64,000 nt of DNA from Bacillota bacterium (lineage in GTDB: Bacteria > Bacillota > JADQBR01), in assembly GCA_016278515.1 (NCBI GenBank), contig JADQBR010000019.1:1-64000 (forward strand), written 5' to 3'. Under the pieces are notes generated by a model. That model did no database searches and was not told the DNA's origin. It saw only the letters and a list, made by a program, of their open reading frames with translations. Made by a program: the position numbers and the translations under genes. Positions 43,517-51,852 of this stretch are shown here, piece after piece. Position 1 is the stretch's first letter. Each line of letters opens with the position of its first letter.

Positions 43517-44479
43517 ATTAAGAATGAACTGCTAATTAATTTTGATCGAGGGGATTTGGTAGCTCTGGGAAGAGCATTGAAGGAAGTGGAAAATCAGACT
43601 CCTTTGGGCTATGAAATAATAAAGCATACAGTCACCAAAAAAGGTAATGCCCATGTTGTGGGTGTTACAGGGCCCCCTGGAGTAGGGAAAAGCACACTGA
43701 CAGGGAAACTGTGTCGATTCTGGGCGGATATGGGATTGAGCGTAGGTGTGATATGTGTGGATCCTACCAGTCCCTTTAAGGGCGGAGCCTTGCTAGGGGA
43801 TAGAATTCGGATGCAGGAATTAGCGAAGTTACCTAATGTATTCATCAAAAGCTTAGCTACCCGCGGAAATGTTGGCGGCATTGCGGCTTCTACAGGGGAT
43901 ATCGTCCAAGTGATGGATGCCTTTGGTAAAGATATTATTATTGTAGAAACTGTGGGTGTTGGACAAGTAGAATTTGACGTAATGGATGTTGCAGATACGG
44001 TTGTCCTGGTAACCGTACCTGGATTGGGAGATACAATTCAAACCCTGAAAGCTGGTATTATGGAGGTTGCAGCGGTTTATGTGGTGAATCAGGCTGACCG
44101 GCCAGGAGCGGATGAAAGTGTTTCGGACTTACAGATGATGATAGAGGAAAGCGCTGCTAGTACATGGAAGCCGTCAGTGCTGAAAACTGTGGCTATCGAT
44201 AATGATGGCACAGAACAGCTGCTTGATGAGGTTGAGCGCCATAAGGAATATTTGAAGGAGACGTGCTTATGGGTTGGGAATCGCAGGGAGCGGAATATAA
44301 AGCAATTGTTTAAGGTTATCCAGAACAGTTTTAAGCAGCAGTTGAATGAATATATTGAAACCAATGGAGAACTTCAGAAACTCGTTTCCCAGGTTGGGGA
44401 GGGAAAACTGGATCCCCACAGTGCCGCTGAAGATATCATTGCGAATCTTATAAGGAAAACGCCTTTAGGGGGTAATTAA
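43517..44479 (+). CDS. meaB: MeaB/ArgK-type GTPase chaperone of B12 mutase
   Basis: A G3E-family GTPase that loads and protects adenosylcobalamin in the partner mutase. Motifs: Walker A TGPPGVGKST, CVDPTSPFKGGALLGDRIRM (switch), ETVGVGQVEFDV and NQADRPGADE (base recognition). The C-terminus carries the dimerisation region. The frame opens after a stop at 43514 and has no ATG or GTG before the conserved N-terminal motif. The best ribosome site, AGGGGGTG (43503-43510), points to ATT at 43517, which yields the family-typical LLINFDRGDLVALGRALKEV (320 residues). A TTG at 43556 would cut into this motif. Its stop is followed at once by the mutase ATG. Confidence 0.88.
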   Translation: MKNELLINFDRGDLVALGRALKEVENQTPLGYEIIKHTVTKKGNAHVVGVTGPPGVGKSTLTGKLCRFWADMGLSVGVICVDPTSPFKGGALLGDRIRMQELAKLPNVFIKSLATRGNVGGIAASTGDIVQVMDAFGKDIIIVETVGVGQVEFDVMDVADTVVLVTVPGLGDTIQTLKAGIMEVAAVYVVNQADRPGADESVSDLQMMIEESAASTWKPSVLKTVAIDNDGTEQLLDEVERHKEYLKETCLWVGNRRERNIKQLFKVIQNSFKQQLNEYIETNGELQKLVSQVGEGKLDPHSAAEDIIANLIRKTPLGGN

Positions 44480-46174
44480 ATGACTAAAGAAAAGCAAAAG
44501 CTTTTTGATCAGAAAGTGGTAGAGCAGCTAGGAACAAAAAAAGAACGTTGGCATGAAGAGACATTAAAAGGAAAGGTGGGGGATAAGAAGTATTACACAG
44601 AGTCGGGGATACCCATTGATATTCTATATTCGCCTTCAGATATTAAGGATTTAGACTTTCAAAAAGATATTGGTTTTCCTGGTGAAGCACCATATACTCG
44701 GGGAGTCTATCCCAATATGTACCGGGGCCGGCTGTTTACAGTGCGGCAGTTAGCTGGGTTCGGGGCACCGGAAGATTGCAATCAGCGCATAAAATATTTA
44801 TTAGATAATGGAGCAACCGGAGTAAATATTGTTTTTGACTTGCCCACTGTCAGGGGCTATAACTCTGATGATCCGGAGGCAGAAGGGAATGTGGGAGCTT
44901 GTGGAGTTGCCATTGATTCCTTGGAAGATATGGAAACCTTATTCAATAGTATCCCAATTGATGAAATTTCTTCGTCAGTGGTAACTCATATGCCCAGTAC
45001 CACAGTTGTGCTGCTTGCTATGTACATGGTAATGGCGGGAAAAAGGGGTATCGCACTGGAAAAGCTGTCAGGGACCAACCAAAATGACTTTTTAATGGAA
45101 ACGGTAGTAGGCAGTGCTCCGGAAATTCTTCCACCAAAAGCGTCTTTTAGGCTTCAGTGTGATGCTATAGAGTATGCGAGCAAGCATTTGCCTAGATGGA
45201 ATGCGGTCAGCTATAACGGTTATAATTTGCGTGAAGCAGGAACTAGTGCGGTACAAGAAGTAGCAGTTGGCATCGCCAACGCTATAGCCACTGCCGAAGA
45301 ATTAATCAGCAGGGGGAACAGCGTTGACGATTTTGCCAAAAGGATGTCCTTCTTCTGGGATCTGTGTAACGATTTCTTTGAGGAAATCGCCAAGTGCAGG
45401 GCATCAAGAATTGTATTCCAAGAGGTCATGCGGGACCGTTTCCAGGCAAAAAACCCTAAGTCACAGATGATGCGTTTTCATGTTCAAACCTCAGGAATTA
45501 CCCTCACTGCAGTTGAACCCCTAAACAACATTGCTAGGTCATCAATTCAAGGGTTGGCAGCCATACTGGGTGGGGCCCAGTCACTTCATATTGACTCTTA
45601 TGATGAAGCTTATTCTGCTCCGACAGAAGAAGCCGCCCTTGTGTCTTTGCGCACTCAGCAAATATTGCAGGCGGAAACCAATGTAGTTAACACTGTTGAT
45701 CCCCTCGCAGGGTCATACTACGTTGAGAATCTCACTCGTGAGATGGCCCAACGTATTCGTGATTACATTGAAGAAATTGAGCGAAAGGGCGGATTGGTAG
45801 CAGTTACGGAGAGTGGTTGGCTCCATAGAGAGATTTCAGATTTTGCATATAAGCAGCAAAAGGCAATAGAAAATGGAGAGCAAAAAATCGTTGGTGTTAA
45901 TCATTTTCCTGCGGAGAAGAAAAAAGCAGCAGAAATAGAGGTTTTTAGGTATCCGGAAACAGCAGTTAGACAGACAGAAAAGCTGGCACGGTTACGAAAA
46001 AAGAGAGACCAAGCGAAACTGGATAAGGCCTTAGGTAATCTTAGGGAGAAATGTCTATCGGATGAAAACATTATGCCTTATGTTAAAGAGGCGGTACTTG
46101 CTTTGGCTACCTTAGGTGAAATTGAAGAAATTTTCCGTGAAGAGTTTGGTTTGTGGCAATTTCCGCTAGCTTAG
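44480..46174 (+). CDS. B12-dependent acyl-CoA mutase large subunit
   Basis: A 564-residue catalytic TIM-barrel subunit of the methylmalonyl-CoA mutase superfamily, of the two-chain kind used by isobutyryl-CoA mutase and 2-hydroxyisobutyryl-CoA mutase. Shared parts are FPGEAPYTRGVYPNMYRGR, VFDLPTVRGYNSDDP and QTSGITLTAVEPLNNIARS. By eye alignment to methylmalonyl-CoA mutase, Tyr89 is Leu91, Ala116 (Asp in 2-hydroxyisobutyryl-CoA mutase) is Val118, Arg207 is Gly211 and His244 is Asn249. Loss of Arg rules out a carboxylated substrate. The pocket looks suited to branched, uncharged acyl chains. The B12-binding subunit follows 25 bases later. Substrate inferred from context: 2-hydroxyisobutyryl-CoA or pivalyl-CoA type. 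Confidence 0.88.
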   Translation: MTKEKQKLFDQKVVEQLGTKKERWHEETLKGKVGDKKYYTESGIPIDILYSPSDIKDLDFQKDIGFPGEAPYTRGVYPNMYRGRLFTVRQLAGFGAPEDCNQRIKYLLDNGATGVNIVFDLPTVRGYNSDDPEAEGNVGACGVAIDSLEDMETLFNSIPIDEISSSVVTHMPSTTVVLLAMYMVMAGKRGIALEKLSGTNQNDFLMETVVGSAPEILPPKASFRLQCDAIEYASKHLPRWNAVSYNGYNLREAGTSAVQEVAVGIANAIATAEELISRGNSVDDFAKRMSFFWDLCNDFFEEIAKCRASRIVFQEVMRDRFQAKNPKSQMMRFHVQTSGITLTAVEPLNNIARSSIQGLAAILGGAQSLHIDSYDEAYSAPTEEAALVSLRTQQILQAETNVVNTVDPLAGSYYVENLTREMAQRIRDYIEEIERKGGLVAVTESGWLHREISDFAYKQQKAIENGEQKIVGVNHFPAEKKKAAEIEVFRYPETAVRQTEKLARLRKKRDQAKLDKALGNLREKCLSDENIMPYVKEAVLALATLGEIEEIFREEFGLWQFPLA

Positions 46175-46199
46175 CTAATATTCTGAAGGAGGTAATGGC

Positions 46200-46589
46200 A
46201 TGAGTAGACCAATAAAGGTAGTAATGGCAAAGTTAGGCTTAGATATACATTGGCGGGGTGCAGTAGCTGTTTCCAGGATGCTAAGAGATGAAGGAATGGA
46301 GGTGGTTTACTTAGGAAATCAGTTTCCAGAACAGATAGTAAATGCAGCAGTTCAAGAAGGTGCTGACGTAGTAGGGTTAAGTACTCTGGGCGGTAACCAC
46401 AATTCGTTAGGACCGAAGGTGGTAGAACTACTCAGGAAAAAAGGTCTAGAAGATATACTGGTCTTGATGGGCGGGGTCATTCCTCCAGAGGACATTCCTG
46501 CCCTAAAAGAAAAGGGCATTGCAGCAGTGTTTGGACCTGAAAGTAAAATTGTGGACATAGCTTCATTTATTCGGGGTAAGGTATCATAA
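46200..46589 (+). CDS. B12-binding small subunit of acyl-CoA mutase
   Basis: A 129-residue cobalamin-binding flavodoxin-like domain, the stand-alone small subunit of the mutase. The base-off/His-on motif is complete: KLGLDIHWRG gives Lys11, Asp15, His17 and Gly20, followed by GLSTLGGNH and LMGGVIPPEDI for the nucleotide tail. ATG with GGAGG upstream. Confidence 0.93.
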   Translation: MSRPIKVVMAKLGLDIHWRGAVAVSRMLRDEGMEVVYLGNQFPEQIVNAAVQEGADVVGLSTLGGNHNSLGPKVVELLRKKGLEDILVLMGGVIPPEDIPALKEKGIAAVFGPESKIVDIASFIRGKVS

Positions 46590-46619
46590 TTACTAATTTT
46601 GTTTAAGGGGGAAAAATCG

Positions 46620-47357
46620 ATGAGGTTAGAGGGAAAGGTTGCGTTAATTACCGGAGGGGCTAAAGGAATTGGGCAGAAGACTGCTGAGGCTTTTCTCCGG
46701 GAAGGGGCTAAGGTTATTATCGCAGATTATGATGAGCAGGCTGGTCAATCTGTGATTAAGGAATTAGGGAATAGTGATGATATAAAGTTTATTAAGGTGG
46801 ATGTTACTTCAAGTAAACAGGTGGAGCAAATGGTGTCTGTGGCTAAAGATAGTTTCGGCAAGATTGACATACTTATTAACAATGCCGGAATTACCATAGA
46901 CGGCTTCCTGACGAAAATGACTGATGATGCTTGGGAGAAAGTCTTGGCAGTTAATTTGACCGGTGTTTTCAAATGCACTAAAGCAGTGGTGCCCTTAATG
47001 ATGGAGCAGGGCTCGGGAGTTATTCTTAATGCATCTTCAGTAGTGGGGGTTTATGGAAACATTGGACAGACAAACTATGCTGCTACCAAATCTGGTGTTA
47101 TAGGTATGACAAAAAGTTGGGCAAAAGAATTTGGGCCTAAAGGTATACGGGTGAATGCTGTAGCGCCAGGATTTATTGTCACCGATATGACTGCAAAGGT
47201 ACCGCAAAAAGTACTGGACATGATGGAATCTAAAACACCGCTAAATAGGTTGGGATATCCGGAAGATATATCGGCAGCATACCTATACTTAGCTTCCGAT
47301 GAAGCGAGTTTTGTTAATGGCGTTGTGCTTAATGTAGACGGTGGTTTGGTTCCCTAA
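46620..47357 (+). CDS. SDR 3-hydroxyacyl-CoA dehydrogenase (FabG/PhaB-like)
   Basis: A 245-residue classical short-chain dehydrogenase. It has the TGGAKGIG nucleotide motif (about 11-18), NNAG, the Ser in NASSVVGVYG, the YxxxK pair in TNYAATKSG, and a C-terminal NVDGG. It resembles FabG and acetoacetyl-CoA reductase PhaB, which act on the (R)-3-hydroxyacyl form. Between the mutase and thiolase genes it should oxidise the mutase product to the 3-ketoacyl-CoA. ATG 46620 is preferred as AAGGGGG sits eight bases upstream; a codon at 46599 has no site. Confidence 0.9.
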   Translation: MRLEGKVALITGGAKGIGQKTAEAFLREGAKVIIADYDEQAGQSVIKELGNSDDIKFIKVDVTSSKQVEQMVSVAKDSFGKIDILINNAGITIDGFLTKMTDDAWEKVLAVNLTGVFKCTKAVVPLMMEQGSGVILNASSVVGVYGNIGQTNYAATKSGVIGMTKSWAKEFGPKGIRVNAVAPGFIVTDMTAKVPQKVLDMMESKTPLNRLGYPEDISAAYLYLASDEASFVNGVVLNVDGGLVP

Positions 47358-47415
47358 GGAAGTTTGAAAGTTATCAAAAGAGTCTTGAATTGTAATAGGA
47401 GGAGGATAAATAGCT

Positions 47416-48591
47416 ATGAGTCGAGCGGTAATAGTCAGTGCTGTAAGGACAGCTGTAGGAAGTTACGGTAAGAGTTTAAATAATTATCCTGCTGTTGATT
47501 TAGGAGCGGCAGTGATTAAAGAAGTAGTACAGCGAATAGACTTAGATCCAGAGGAAGTGGATGAAGTAATCATGGGGAATGTACTGCAGGCAGGACTAGG
47601 ACAGAATCCTGCCAGACAGGCATCTATAAAAGCAGGCTTGCCGGTGGAAATACCTGCGTACACTGTAAATAAAGTGTGCGGTTCAGGATTAAAAACTATT
47701 GCCCAGGCTGCTCAAATCATTAAAGCAAAAGATGCTGAAGTAGTAATAGCCGGTGGAATGGAAAACATGAGTTTAGCGCCGTATCTTTTAGAAAAAGCCC
47801 GTTGGGGCCACCGGATGGGTGACGGAAAAGTTGTGGATGAAATGATAACAGACGGGTTATGGTGTGGCCTTAATGATTATCACATGGGTATTACAGCTGA
47901 AAATGTAGCTGCAAAATTTGGTATCACTAGAGCAGAACAAGATGAATTTGCCTTGGAAAGCCAAAAGCGGGCGGCATTGGCAATAGGACAAAGGAAATTT
48001 GAGAATGAGATTTTACCCCTTGACATTCCTCAACGAAAAGGAGATTATAAGCTATTTAAAGATGATGAGCACCCACGTTCAACTACACTGGAAAAGCTAA
48101 CATCCTTACGTCCCGCATTCAAAAAGGATGGGACCGTAACAGCAGGGAACGCGTCCGGGATTAATGACGGGGCAGGCGCAGTGGTAATTATGTCAGAAGA
48201 GAGAGCAAAAAGTCTTGGTTTAAATCCATTGGCCTATATTAAGAGCAGCGGCAGTGCGGGTGTAGACCCGGCCTTAATGGGCATTGGCCCGGTTCCTGCT
48301 TCAAGGAAAGCTTTGCAGAAAGCGGGTTTAAGAGCGGAAGACATGGATTTGATAGAAGCAAACGAAGCCTTTGCCTCCCAGGCTATAGCCGTATGCCGGG
48401 AGTTGGGCCTGAATAGAGAAAAAGTAAATGTTAACGGTGGTGCCATAGCCCTAGGACATCCCATCGGTGCTAGCGGTACTAGGATATTGATAACCTTGCT
48501 TTATGAAATGATAAGACGGGAAAGTGAGTTGGGGCTAGCTACACTTTGCATTGGCGGGGGACAAGGTGCTGCTGTTATCCTAGAGAGGTAA
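47416..48591 (+). CDS. acetyl-CoA acetyltransferase (thiolase)
   Basis: A 391-residue thiolase II that cleaves acetoacetyl-CoA (or a homologue) with CoA to acetyl-CoA, or runs in reverse. The nucleophilic Cys is in [12 protein letters not shown] (about residue 88), the GHPIGASG motif carries the active-site His (about 349), and the second Cys is in [10 protein letters not shown] (about 379). It is the last gene of the operon, followed by a strong terminator. It supplies the end product, acetyl-CoA, and hence the energy yield of the proposed pathway. ATG after AGGAGGAGG. Confidence 0.93.
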   Translation: MSRAVIVSAVRTAVGSYGKSLNNYPAVDLGAAVIKEVVQRIDLDPEEVDEVIMGNVLQAGLGQNPARQASIKAGLPVEIPAYTVNKVCGSGLKTIAQAAQIIKAKDAEVVIAGGMENMSLAPYLLEKARWGHRMGDGKVVDEMITDGLWCGLNDYHMGITAENVAAKFGITRAEQDEFALESQKRAALAIGQRKFENEILPLDIPQRKGDYKLFKDDEHPRSTTLEKLTSLRPAFKKDGTVTAGNASGINDGAGAVVIMSEERAKSLGLNPLAYIKSSGSAGVDPALMGIGPVPASRKALQKAGLRAEDMDLIEANEAFASQAIAVCRELGLNREKVNVNGGAIALGHPIGASGTRILITLLYEMIRRESELGLATLCIGGGQGAAVILER

Positions 48592-48615
48592 ACTTAAAAG
48601 AAAGTAATGCTGGAG

Positions 48616-48661
48616 GAGAGTTATAAGGGTTTATTAAAGAACCCTTATAACTCTCTTTTTT
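48616..48661 (+). terminator. strong intrinsic terminator
   Basis: A 16-base arm (48616-48631) pairs perfectly with 48640-48655 and is followed by TTTTTT. It ends the mutase operon. Confidence 0.9.
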
Positions 48662-48780
48662 AAGTTATTATTGGAATGAGAGATGAGATAATTTGGGAGT
48701 GGTGAAAAGAAGGAATAGAGAGTTTATAGATAGAATATTGTGATAATACAAAAAACTTGCATTTTGGAGGCCTAGAGCCC

Positions 48781-50229
48781 ATGCACGGTATTTTGGAACT
48801 TAACTTATTAGGATTATTCTTTATATATGGACTTTCCTTTTATACTATGGGAGCAGCTATTGCCTTGCAGTATCGGAGCTATAGCAGCTTCCGATTGGCA
48901 TATAGTCTGAGTCTTTTGGCAGCATTTGGTCTGTTTCACGGTTTAAGCGAATGGGGAAATGTCTTTGTCCCTGTCAATGTACCCTATTTGGGGGAATTCC
49001 CCACCTGGAAGTTAATTGCCCTTCAACGTCTTCTCCAGGCTTTATCCCACTTCTTTTTGCTTCTTTTCGGCACAAAGCTAATATCTGATACTAAAGGAAA
49101 AAATCCATGGTGGTTTTTCTTTCCCATAGTGGTATTACTGGTATGGTTAATTCAGTTTGCCCGTTTTATTCCTTTAATAGAAAATCCTGATGTGATTGAC
49201 TGGCTGGTAATTAGTGAAAGCTGGTCTAGGTATCTATTGGCTTTTCCCGGTGGATTACTGACCGCTTACGGCCTGGCACTACAGATGCCTGAGGTAAAAG
49301 AACTCAATAATAAATCAGTGAGAAGTAACCTTTGGTGTTCTGTTGCGGCATTTCTAATGTTTGCATTCTTCAGTGGTCTTGTAATGCCACAAAGTGTAGG
49401 AATAATGGGAACAACCATAAGCGGAGAAGCTTTTCGGCGAATTGTGGGCCTGCCTGTAGAGTTGTTTCGCACCTTGGTTGCTGTAATTATAATGTATTGT
49501 ATTACTCGAATGTTAACTGTTTTTGATATAGAAAAGCAGAGGGAGTTAGAGGACAGTCATCATTTACAAGCGGTTTTACACGAGCGAGAGCGATTTGCCC
49601 ATGATCTGCATGATGATGTGATACAAGCTATTTATGGGATCGGAGTAAATTTACAGACGGTATCTCACGTTATAAAGAAGGATGGGGTAGAGGCGGAAAA
49701 GAAGGTGAAGATGTCTGTTGAACGATTAAATCAAGTAATTCATGCCCTGAGGTCATATATTCACGAACTGGAGATGGGTGGGGACAGTAGTGACCTGGAG
49801 GAAATGCTTGAGCAGCTTGTTGACGGGTTTCGCCGGCAGTACAATATGGATATAAAAGTTCGGATACTGGGCAAAAAACCACCTGGGGAGCAGCTGGAGT
49901 TTAAGATTATTCAGTGGCAAAAGCAAATTCAGCAGATAGTACGCGAAGCATTAAATAATATAGTTAAACATGCTAATGCAACTATGGCTGGTGTGACACT
50001 AAATTATAGGTTAAATTCCTTATTGATAGAAATAGCAGACAATGGCGAGGGCTTTTGTGAGCTAGAGACCGACAATCAGAGTACTCATCGGGGGCTTTCT
50101 AATATGCGTGCCAGAGCTGAACTGCTGGAAGGCACATTGAAAGTGGAAGCCACTGAAAAATCCGGAACCAGGGTGGAACTTACTATTCCCTATAGAAAGG
50201 TGCCGGGAGGTGTCAAATGTCCTAAATAA
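48781..50229 (+). CDS. NarX/DegS-type sensor kinase, multi-TM input
   Basis: A 482-residue histidine kinase of the HisKA_3 type. The N-terminal 245 residues form about seven membrane helices with aromatic-rich loops and no recognised sensor family, so the signal is likely sensed in or near the membrane. The kinase core starts near 260: HDLHDDVIQAIYGIG (phospho-His about residue 277), REALNNIVKHANA (N box), DNGEGF and GTRVELTIPY. ATG 48781 follows GGAGG by about ten bases. The response regulator follows 85 bases downstream. It probably controls the cytochrome/Fe-S/NrfD genes that come next. Confidence 0.87.
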   Translation: MHGILELNLLGLFFIYGLSFYTMGAAIALQYRSYSSFRLAYSLSLLAAFGLFHGLSEWGNVFVPVNVPYLGEFPTWKLIALQRLLQALSHFFLLLFGTKLISDTKGKNPWWFFFPIVVLLVWLIQFARFIPLIENPDVIDWLVISESWSRYLLAFPGGLLTAYGLALQMPEVKELNNKSVRSNLWCSVAAFLMFAFFSGLVMPQSVGIMGTTISGEAFRRIVGLPVELFRTLVAVIIMYCITRMLTVFDIEKQRELEDSHHLQAVLHERERFAHDLHDDVIQAIYGIGVNLQTVSHVIKKDGVEAEKKVKMSVERLNQVIHALRSYIHELEMGGDSSDLEEMLEQLVDGFRRQYNMDIKVRILGKKPPGEQLEFKIIQWQKQIQQIVREALNNIVKHANATMAGVTLNYRLNSLLIEIADNGEGFCELETDNQSTHRGLSNMRARAELLEGTLKVEATEKSGTRVELTIPYRKVPGGVKCPK

Positions 50230-50314
50230 TGCAGTACAGTTGACAGTTGTACATGGAATCCTGGTGTGTTACAGTTACCATTAACAGAATATTTTAAAAA
50301 AAGGCGGGGTGCGG

Positions 50315-50974
50315 ATGAATGACATTAAGATTATGATTGTTGATGATCATGAAATAGTGCGTTTTGGGTTAACGCATCTCTTTGAAGAATATGACGGATT
50401 ATCAGTTGTAGCGGTTGCCAGCACTTTAGCTGAAGCGCTTCGAAAGGTGGAGGAATTTCATCCTGATATTTTGGTGATGGATATCAGACTTGGAAGGAGT
50501 AACGGAATTGAGGCTTGCCAGGAAGTATCTAATCGATATCCGAATACTAAGACCATTATGCTTACTTCTTACGGGCAAGAGGACTTAGTGTTTGATTCCA
50601 TTCTTGCTGGTGCTAGAGGGTATGTACTAAAGGACGTTGGTAATGAGGAAATTATCAGGGCAGTTAGGGCGGTTTATAAAGGGGAGTCTCTACTGGATCC
50701 GGTGGTCACTAAAGGGTTGTTGGAACGTATGCGTAGGACGGCTCAGAAGCCCAACGATGATTTACAGCGCTTAACTGAAAGGGAACGTAAAGTACTGGGA
50801 TTTGTAGCTGAGGGAAAAACAAATAAGGAAATTGCCACCGCAATATACCTTAGTGAAAAAACTGTGAGGAATTATGTTAGCAGTATCCTGGCGAAGTTAA
50901 ATTTAGCTAACCGTACGGAAGCGGCAGCGTTTGCTGCCCGCAGAAATATGGCTGACAATACAAATAATTTATAG
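50315..50974 (+). CDS. NarL/LuxR-type response regulator
   Basis: A 219-residue regulator: receiver with VDDHE, phospho-acceptor Asp56 in LVMDIRLG, Thr in MLTSYG and Lys in YVLKDV; then a LuxR-type helix-turn-helix at about 150-205 (LTERERKVLGFVAEGKTNKE). Partner of the membrane kinase upstream. ATG 50315 lies six bases after GCGGGG. A terminator follows about 50 bases after the stop. Confidence 0.92.
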   Translation: MNDIKIMIVDDHEIVRFGLTHLFEEYDGLSVVAVASTLAEALRKVEEFHPDILVMDIRLGRSNGIEACQEVSNRYPNTKTIMLTSYGQEDLVFDSILAGARGYVLKDVGNEEIIRAVRAVYKGESLLDPVVTKGLLERMRRTAQKPNDDLQRLTERERKVLGFVAEGKTNKEIATAIYLSEKTVRNYVSSILAKLNLANRTEAAAFAARRNMADNTNNL

Positions 50975-51022
50975 TTATCGGTTTTATACCTAAGTTAAAT
51001 GTGAACTTAATTAGCTATTTCT

Positions 51023-51045
51023 AAAACACCTTCGGGTGTTTTTTT
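51023..51045 (+). terminator. intrinsic terminator
   Basis: AAAACACC-TTCG-GGTGTTTT with a T-run, a UUCG-type tetraloop hairpin, ends the kinase/regulator unit. Confidence 0.85.
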
Positions 51046-51351
51046 AAATGGAGAAAAATATTGCGAAATATTTTAAGAAATCCGGCAGGACAAATGTCCC
51101 TTGCGAAAATAAAAACGCCCCGTTACATACCGGGCTAATTGTACCAGCTAAGGCTAAATATAATGTTCAAATGTACCTGACATTACCAGGGATATTAGGG
51201 ATATCTGACATCTGACTAATTTGCAGCAAAAACTTTATAATGCAGGTAAGGCAATAATGCATTTTGCGTAATGAATAGGGAGCTCCTTTGTTATTCACTG
51301 CAGTTAATTTACGGAATTATCCGACTAATTTCATGGACAGGGGGGTAAGTA
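51046..51351 (+). other. gene-free upstream region of the cytochrome operon
   Basis: About 300 bases without a convincing gene. It holds GGACA-AA-TGTCC (51088-51099), a near-direct repeat AGGGATAT near 51188 and 51199, and the TTG start region of the cytochrome gene with a GGGGGG ribosome site. Sites for the adjacent NarL-type regulator are expected here, but none is identifiable with confidence. Confidence 0.4.
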
Positions 51352-51852
51352 TTGAAAACGGAAAAAACAAAGAGTGGGAATAAACTATCTCAACAACCCA
51401 TTTTTCGGGTAGGAGTTGTACTGGTCTTGGTATTAGCTTCATTTGCCCTGGTGCAGCAGATTTCAGTCCCGGAATCTTTTGGACAGTACGGTTATTACCG
51501 TGGTGATAGTGTTAGCGAATGGGCTGATATGGAAGTGGCATTTGCAGATGAGAGCACAAGTTGTGCCGCATGTCATACTGACAGGTTTAATAACATAAAA
51601 ACAACAACCCATAAGGGGTTGAACTGTCAAACTTGTCATGGGCCGGCAGAAAAACATGCTAAGGATCCTGGAGGGAGTAAGCCGACGATTGAAGCCAGTA
51701 GAGAATTTTGCGGAACCTGCCACTTTCAGGTTCAAGGAAGGCCAGAAACAGCTGTTAAGCAAGTTAATTTAGACCACAATGGGCAGGTAAATTGCGTTCA
51801 GTGTCATCCGGCTCATGCTCCATGGTCCAAATTTGGGGGTGGAACAAAATGA
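51352..51852 (+). CDS. membrane-anchored tetrahaem cytochrome c
   Basis: A 166-residue exported cytochrome. One N-terminal membrane helix (about 18-37) anchors it, and the extracytoplasmic part carries four CxxCH haem sites: CAACH, CQTCH, CGTCH and CVQCH. Haem-rich and short, it is not NrfH, and it resembles the small multihaem subunits that accompany Fe-S/NrfD membrane complexes (compare DsrJ, which has three haems). TTG start with GGGGGGTAAG upstream. Its stop overlaps the ATG of the ferredoxin gene (ATGA). Confidence 0.9.
   Translation: MKTEKTKSGNKLSQQPIFRVGVVLVLVLASFALVQQISVPESFGQYGYYRGDSVSEWADMEVAFADESTSCAACHTDRFNNIKTTTHKGLNCQTCHGPAEKHAKDPGGSKPTIEASREFCGTCHFQVQGRPETAVKQVNLDHNGQVNCVQCHPAHAPWSKFGGGTK

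Noticed and set aside
43556-44479. meaB starting at TTG 43556
   Set aside because: It would delete part of the conserved N-terminal motif and the spacing to GAGGGG is only two to three bases.
44480-46589. Methylmalonyl-CoA mutase of a propionate pathway
   Set aside because: The carboxylate-binding Arg and the Tyr of MCM are not in the aligned places; epimerase and carboxylase genes are also absent.
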